A stretch of 64,000 bases of DNA, taken from the NCBI RefSeq assembly GCF_017876545.1, contig NZ_JAGIOD010000002.1:1240001-1304000 (forward strand), read 5' to 3'. The DNA comes from Brachybacterium sacelli. Lineage in GTDB: Bacteria > Actinomycetota > Actinomycetes > Actinomycetales > Dermabacteraceae. Below are positions 59,923 through 64,000 of the stretch, one piece after another. The position numbers and the translations under genes are program-made. The stretch's first letter is position 1; each line of letters starts with the position of its first letter. Below the pieces are notes generated by a model. That model had not been told where the DNA came from and ran no database searches. It worked only from the letters and a program-made list of their open reading frames with translations.

Positions 59923-60801
59923 CTACCGCACCTGCCGCCGGTACTGACGCGGCGGCATCCCGCAGGCGTCGGTGACGTGCGCGTAGAAGCTGCTCAGCGA
60001 GCCGAAGCCGCTGCGCCCGGCGATCTCCGTCGTCGTCAGCGCGGTGGTCATCAGCAGGCGCTGCGCCTCGGCGATCCGGCACATCGTGAGGTACTCGCCG
60101 ATCGTGGCACCCACGGTCTCTCGGAACACGGTCATGGCGTGCGAGGGCGTCAGATGCGCGGAGTCCGCGATGTCCTGGGTGCTCAGCGGCGAGCGGTACT
60201 GCTCGATGACGAACTGGGCCATCGCCATGGTGTGGCGGATGCTCTCCGCCGGCAGATGGCGGGTCCCGTCACCCCGGAACGAGCCGGTGTCGACGTCGAC
60301 GAACGGTGAGCGGGAAGAACCTTCGGTGAGAGCGGCGAGAAGGGCCCGGCGCACCGTCGCCTGGATCTCCAGCAGCACCACGGCGGCCTGCTCGGCGTCC
60401 TCGTACTCCGCCAACCACGCCTGGATCATCGCCTCGATCCGGGCCCGTACCAGCGGGGAGTCCGTGACCAGGGGTTGCGGCCGCAGCAGCGCGCTCAGCT
60501 CACCCTCGGGCAGGTTCCAGCCCATCACGGTGCTGACCGGCACGTGCATCCAGCACACGTCACCGGCGCGGGAGTCGACCAGCCCATGGGGCTGCGCCGC
60601 CCAGAACAGGGCGATCTCGCCTTCGCGCACCACGAAGGCGCGCCCCGCGAACACGTAGCGGAGCTCACCGCGCAGCACCACGTTGATCTCGAGGTCGTTG
60701 TGGCGGTGCATCGACTGCATCTCGGGCGGGTCCCCGCGTCGGCACCACAGGGCCGGCGCCATCGTCTCCACGTCGCTCGGCGGGCGGGGGATCGGAGGCA
60801 T
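59923..60801 (-). CDS. AraC-family regulator
   Basis: A 292-residue regulator. An N-terminal cupin sensing domain (residues 20-110) carries MHRHNDLEINVVLRGELRYVF and FWAAQPHGLVDS. Two HTH motifs occupy residues 195-290 (LSTQDIADSAHLTPSHAMTVF and LTTTEIAGRSGFGSLSSFYAHV). It is divergent from the alpha-galactosidase gene with 91 bases between, so it is the likely sugar-responsive activator, as MelR is for melA. Confidence 0.9.
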   Translation of the reverse strand: MPPIPRPPSDVETMAPALWCRRGDPPEMQSMHRHNDLEINVVLRGELRYVFAGRAFVVREGEIALFWAAQPHGLVDSRAGDVCWMHVPVSTVMGWNLPEGELSALLRPQPLVTDSPLVRARIEAMIQAWLAEYEDAEQAAVVLLEIQATVRRALLAALTEGSSRSPFVDVDTGSFRGDGTRHLPAESIRHTMAMAQFVIEQYRSPLSTQDIADSAHLTPSHAMTVFRETVGATIGEYLTMCRIAEAQRLLMTTALTTTEIAGRSGFGSLSSFYAHVTDACGMPPRQYRRQVR

Positions 60802-60825
60802 CGGGTCAGCCTAGATGCGCATCGA

Positions 60826-60852
60826 AGGATCCTGGAAGAACACCGCAGGATC
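60826..60852. promoter_or_regulatory. Possible AraC-type direct repeat
   Basis: AGGATC occurs at 60826-60831 and 60847-60852, 21 bp apart (two helical turns) in the same orientation, in the divergent promoter between the AraC and GH4 genes. Confidence 0.4.
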
Positions 60853-60880
60853 AGGCGAGACCTCCGCACACCGCCGTCCC

Positions 60881-60886
60881 TAGCGT
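60881..60886 (+). promoter_or_regulatory. Minus 10 box close to the GH4 start
   Basis: TAGCGT (TANNNT pattern) ends six bases before the ATG at 60893, and no ribosome site is seen, so the GH4 mRNA may be leaderless or nearly so. Confidence 0.4.
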
Positions 60887-60892
60887 GGCTCC

Positions 60893-62281
60893 ATGACCAC
60901 CACCGCGTTCATCTCCCACCCCAAGATCACGATCATCGGAGCCGGAGGCTTCGTCTTCCCCTTCCGCCTCATCGGTGACATCCTCAGCTTCGCCGACCTG
61001 CGGGAGGCGACGTTGTGCCTGATGGACGTGAACCCTGACAAGCTCGGTCCCGTCGCCGACGCCACTCGCGAGCTGGTCGGCCATCACGGCTTCGCCACCA
61101 CGGTCGAGGAGACCACCGATCGCCGTGCCGCCCTCGACGGCGCGGACATCGTCATCATCACCTTCCAGGTGGGCGGGGTGGAGTCCTATGCGCACGACGT
61201 GAAGATCCCCCGCAAGTACGGCATCGACCAGGCCGTCGGCGACACCGTCGGCCCCGGCGGGGTGTTCCGCTTCCTGCGCTCCGTGGCGTCCTACGACGCG
61301 ATCATCGACGACGCCCTCGAAGTGTGCCCCCAGGCCGCCTTCATCAACTACGCCAACCCCATGGCGATGGCCACCGCCTACCTCAACGCCCGGGGCCTGC
61401 ACTGCGTGGGCCTGTGCCACAGCGTCCAGGGCACCACCCGCATGCTCGCCCGCAGCCTCGGCGTCCCCTACGACGAGGTGCGCTACCGCTGCGCCGGCAT
61501 CAACCACCAGGCCTGGGTGCTCGAGTTCTCCCACGGGAGGGAGGACCTCTACCCGCGGTTGCGCGAGGTCATGACCGAGCGGCACCAGCGCGGGCGCGGC
61601 GGCTCCGAGCTCGCCGGGGACGACGGCGACCACAGCGAGGCCGCCGAGGAGTTCAACGTCTACGAGGGCGGCAACGAGCAGGTGCGCACCACCCTCATGA
61701 ACAGCTTCGGCTACTTCGAGACCGAGTCCAGCCACCACGCCTCGGAGTACCTGCCCTACTTCCGCAAGACACCGGAGCTGACCGAGGAGTACATCCCCGA
61801 GCGCTGGGACTACTACGAGATCTGCGCCGCGCATGACGACCAGGGCGACATCGACGCCCAGCTCGAGCGTCTCAAGGAGGAGCTCGCCCCGTCGGTCGAG
61901 TACGGCGCGACCATCGCGAACTCGATCGTCACCGGCACCCCGAGCGTCGTGCACGGCAACGTGCCCAACGCCGGCTCGCTGATCACGAACCTCCCGGCCG
62001 ACGCCTGCGTCGAGGTGCCCTGCCTGGTCGACGCCAACGGCGTACAGCCCACCGCGATCGGTGACCTGCCGCTGCAGCTGGCGGCCCTGAACCGCACCAA
62101 CGTCGGCGTCCAGACGCTCGCGGTGCAGGCCGCGCTGACCGGCAGCCGCGAGAACGTCCATCACGCCGTGGCCCTGGACCCCCTGACCGCGGCTCAGGTG
62201 ACCCTCGAGGACGCCCGCGCCATGACCGACGAGCTCTTCGCCGCGCACCACGACCTGCTGCCGAAGAAACTGCAGGACTGA
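60893..62281 (+). CDS. GH4 alpha-galactosidase-like glycosidase
   Basis: A 462-residue NAD- and metal-dependent glycoside hydrolase of family 4. IIGAGGFVFPFRLIGDIL binds NAD; INYANPMAMAT is typical, the Cys of LCHSVQGTTRM and the His of GINHQAWVLEF bind Mn2+. The CHSVQG form fits alpha-galactosidase (MelA) better than phospho-glucosidases. It opens an operon with a sugar importer, so imported alpha-galactosides such as melibiose are the likely substrate. The specificity is inferred. Confidence 0.9.
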   Translation: MTTTAFISHPKITIIGAGGFVFPFRLIGDILSFADLREATLCLMDVNPDKLGPVADATRELVGHHGFATTVEETTDRRAALDGADIVIITFQVGGVESYAHDVKIPRKYGIDQAVGDTVGPGGVFRFLRSVASYDAIIDDALEVCPQAAFINYANPMAMATAYLNARGLHCVGLCHSVQGTTRMLARSLGVPYDEVRYRCAGINHQAWVLEFSHGREDLYPRLREVMTERHQRGRGGSELAGDDGDHSEAAEEFNVYEGGNEQVRTTLMNSFGYFETESSHHASEYLPYFRKTPELTEEYIPERWDYYEICAAHDDQGDIDAQLERLKEELAPSVEYGATIANSIVTGTPSVVHGNVPNAGSLITNLPADACVEVPCLVDANGVQPTAIGDLPLQLAALNRTNVGVQTLAVQAALTGSRENVHHAVALDPLTAAQVTLEDARAMTDELFAAHHDLLPKKLQD

Positions 62282-62327
62282 CCCGCGCACCACCCTCGGC
62301 CGCCGTGACTCGAAGGAGAATGACCGC

Positions 62328-63611
62328 ATGAGAAGGCCAACCATCGCCCGGCGCCAGATCCTGGCCGTCGCCGGGATCTCGGCGGTCGGTGCTCTCGCCG
62401 CCTGCAACGGCGAGAGCACTGACACCCAGCACCTGCGTCTGTCCTCCTGGAACATCCCTGCTGATCTGGAGTCGTACCAGGAGATCGCCGACGCCTTCGT
62501 CGCCGACCACCCCGGTACCTCGGTCTCCGTCGAGGTGACGACGGGGCAGTTCCACCAATGGTTCATCACCCGCCTGGCCGCCGATCTGGCCCCGGACATC
62601 ATCCGGATCACCCCGCAGCAGATCGGCCGCTACGCCGCCAACGGCAGCCTCATCGACCTCGCCGACGCCGTTCCCCCGGAGTACCGCGAGGACTGGAGCG
62701 AACCCTTCTGGGCGATCGGACAGCGCGAGAACGGGCTGTTCGGGATCTTCCAGCACACGGACAACTTCATCACCTTCTACGACAAGCAGGTCATGGAGCA
62801 GATCGGCGTCGAGCCGCCGGAGCGGATCGAGGACGCCTGGACCTGGGAGGAGTTCCTCGAGGTCGCCGACGAGGTGAAGAAGGCGACCGGTCACTACGCC
62901 TTCTCGTACGGGTGGAGCGGACCCGACACCGCTTACCGCTGGATGCCGATCATCTACCAGAACGGCGGTGCCTTCCTCGGCCAGGACGGGCTGACCCCGT
63001 CGATGGACACCGAGGAGGCGATCGGCGCGCTCGAGTTCGGACGGCGCTGGTACGCCGACGGGCTGGTCAGCACCAGCAACATGAGCAAGTTCGGGGGCGG
63101 GCACGTGGACTTCGACCTGTTCACCACCGGGCAGGTGGGCATGGCGCTGACCAACCCCGAGGCGATCGCCGCCTTCGACGAGGCCCGACCCGGGGAGTGG
63201 GGTGTCGCGCCGATGATCCGCAACAGCGCGGAGGCCTCCGATCTCGGCGGGAACGCCCTCGCGGTCACCAAGTCCTCGAAGCACCGCGAGCTCGCCGCCG
63301 AACTCGTCGCCTACCTGACCAGCCGGAAGAACATCCGCTCCTTCTGCCACGACGGCAACTGGATCCCCTCGCGCACCTCGCTGACCGCCGAGGACATCGG
63401 GTACGCCGACCACGAGGACGTGATGCAGATGTTCATCGACCAGGGCACCACGATCCCGCTGTCCATGGTCAAGGCGCAGTCCGGCGAGTTCTTCAGCTCC
63501 CTGAACGCGATGTTCGCGGACTACCTGGACCTCTGCCTGCTCGGTGAGCTCACCCCGCAGGAGACGTCACAGCAGATGATGGAGGCGATGCTCAGTGTCA
63601 CGTCCCGTTGA
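62328..63611 (+). CDS. Sugar ABC transporter substrate-binding lipoprotein
   Basis: A 427-residue solute-binding protein (family 1). The signal has RRQILAVAGI and the lipobox ALAAC near residue 25. LRLSSWNIPADLESYQEIADAFVADHPG and AADLAPDIIRI are typical, then GQVGMALTNPEAIAAF and EASDLGGNALAVTKSSK. It follows the GH4 gene by 46 bases and overlaps the permease gene by 17 bases, so it supplies the sugar that the glycosidase hydrolyses. Confidence 0.92.
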   Translation: MRRPTIARRQILAVAGISAVGALAACNGESTDTQHLRLSSWNIPADLESYQEIADAFVADHPGTSVSVEVTTGQFHQWFITRLAADLAPDIIRITPQQIGRYAANGSLIDLADAVPPEYREDWSEPFWAIGQRENGLFGIFQHTDNFITFYDKQVMEQIGVEPPERIEDAWTWEEFLEVADEVKKATGHYAFSYGWSGPDTAYRWMPIIYQNGGAFLGQDGLTPSMDTEEAIGALEFGRRWYADGLVSTSNMSKFGGGHVDFDLFTTGQVGMALTNPEAIAAFDEARPGEWGVAPMIRNSAEASDLGGNALAVTKSSKHRELAAELVAYLTSRKNIRSFCHDGNWIPSRTSLTAEDIGYADHEDVMQMFIDQGTTIPLSMVKAQSGEFFSSLNAMFADYLDLCLLGELTPQETSQQMMEAMLSVTSR

Positions 63612-64000
63612 GTCCCTGACCCGCCCCCGCAGCCGCACCGGGCGGCGGCTGACCCCGTACGTGTTCATCGGCCCCGCCGCCCTTTTGTTCCTCACCTTCT
63701 CGCTGATCCCGATCGTCATCGCGATCACCTTGAGCTTCCAGGACACCCAGACGCTGGGCGACGGGGACTGGGTGGGTCTTGCGAACTTCGCCGCGCTCGG
63801 CTCGGACCGTCTGTTCCGCACCGCCCTGGTCAACACCGTCGTGTTCGCCGTCGGCACGGTGCCCACCTCGATGGCCCTCGGCCTCGCCTTCGCGGTCGCG
63901 CTGAACCGACCGTTGCCGGGTCGGGGACTGTTCCGGGCGATGTTCTTCGTGCCGATGGTGGCCGCCGGCGTCGTGGTCGGCGTGGTCATGTCGTGGATCT
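63595..64000 (+). CDS. Sugar ABC transporter permease (3' end outside window)
   Basis: The frame opens with a GTG at 63595 inside the end of the binding-protein gene and is still open at the right edge (135 residues seen). TPYVFIGPAALLFLTFSLIPIVIAI is the first helix, then TLSFQDTQTLGDGDWVGLANFAAL, and TALVNTVVFAVGTVPTSMALGLAFAVALNRPL. This is the MalF/UgpA-type permease pattern. The second permease should follow outside the window. Confidence 0.9.
   Translation, partial: MSRPVESLTRPRSRTGRRLTPYVFIGPAALLFLTFSLIPIVIAITLSFQDTQTLGDGDWVGLANFAALGSDRLFRTALVNTVVFAVGTVPTSMALGLAFAVALNRPLPGRGLFRAMFFVPMVAAGVVVGVVMSWI

Overview
The window is very GC-rich, densely coded DNA with short gene gaps, many 4-base ATGA/GTGA overlaps and several promoters that sit almost on the start codon, as expected of leaderless mRNAs. 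Together with a DUF222/HNH endonuclease gene, an ECF42-type sigma factor beside a DGPF protein, a LOTUS/NYN protein and Ltp and TM2 surface proteins, this points to an actinobacterium, most likely Micrococcales and possibly Brachybacterium or a relative. That genus guess is an inference. I saw no rRNA, tRNA or CRISPR array.

Layout. 1-2.7 kb: the less GC-rich end of an accessory island, with the 3' part of a subtilisin-type protease resembling IetS of the IetAS (ATPase plus subtilase) defence pair and a small double-HTH protein. The island abuts an MFS gene whose frame now reads through its own terminator. 2.6-10.1 kb: small regulated stress and efflux units. These are ArsR-MFS with a 32-bp palindromic operator, an aldo/keto reductase divergent from an XRE regulator, and a MarR-GyrI-VOC-nitronate monooxygenase operon divergent from an alpha/beta hydrolase, with two copies of a palindromic operator between them. 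10.1-14.8 kb: a decayed cation-diffusion facilitator, then modCBA preceded by an excisionase-HTH/Mop regulator, then a YeiH exporter divergent from a LysR regulator. 15.7-19.6 kb: a small membrane protein, a cupin, the DUF222/HNH gene and the NYN/LOTUS gene.

19.7-25.8 kb: a tightly overlapping nitrite assimilation and siroheme operon (formate/nitrite channel, nirB, nirD, cobA, hemD, CbiX-type chelatase). 25.9-30.1 kb: a DoxX protein, an unknown hydrophobic protein, a squalene-cyclase-fold protein, an SMP-30 lactonase and an SDR. 30.2-35.7 kb: a complete dipeptide/nickel-type ABC importer with a fused double ATPase. 35.8-42.5 kb: a DUF418-like acyltransferase, a secreted metallophosphoesterase, the DGPF-ECF42 pair, recQ and a DHFR-like reductase. 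42.8-54.4 kb: a TM2 surface protein, a TetR-DoxX unit, a DHA2 drug exporter, two tandem secreted hydrolases with a divergent TetR, a DUF3100-like membrane protein overlapping an M20 amidohydrolase, and a GMC oxidoreductase.

54.4-58.1 kb shows genome decay. One deletion seems to have fused the tail of an aldo/keto reductase to the tail of a divergent DeoR regulator, and an intact AtoE-type transporter is followed by a nearly identical 141-bp fragment of a second copy. 58.3-64 kb holds an Ltp lipoprotein-like gene, a hydrolase, and an AraC-regulated GH4 alpha-galactosidase with a sugar ABC importer cut by the right edge. Reconstructable processes include nitrite to ammonium reduction with its own siroheme supply, molybdate uptake, peptide import, alpha-galactoside use, and several repressor-controlled detoxification units.
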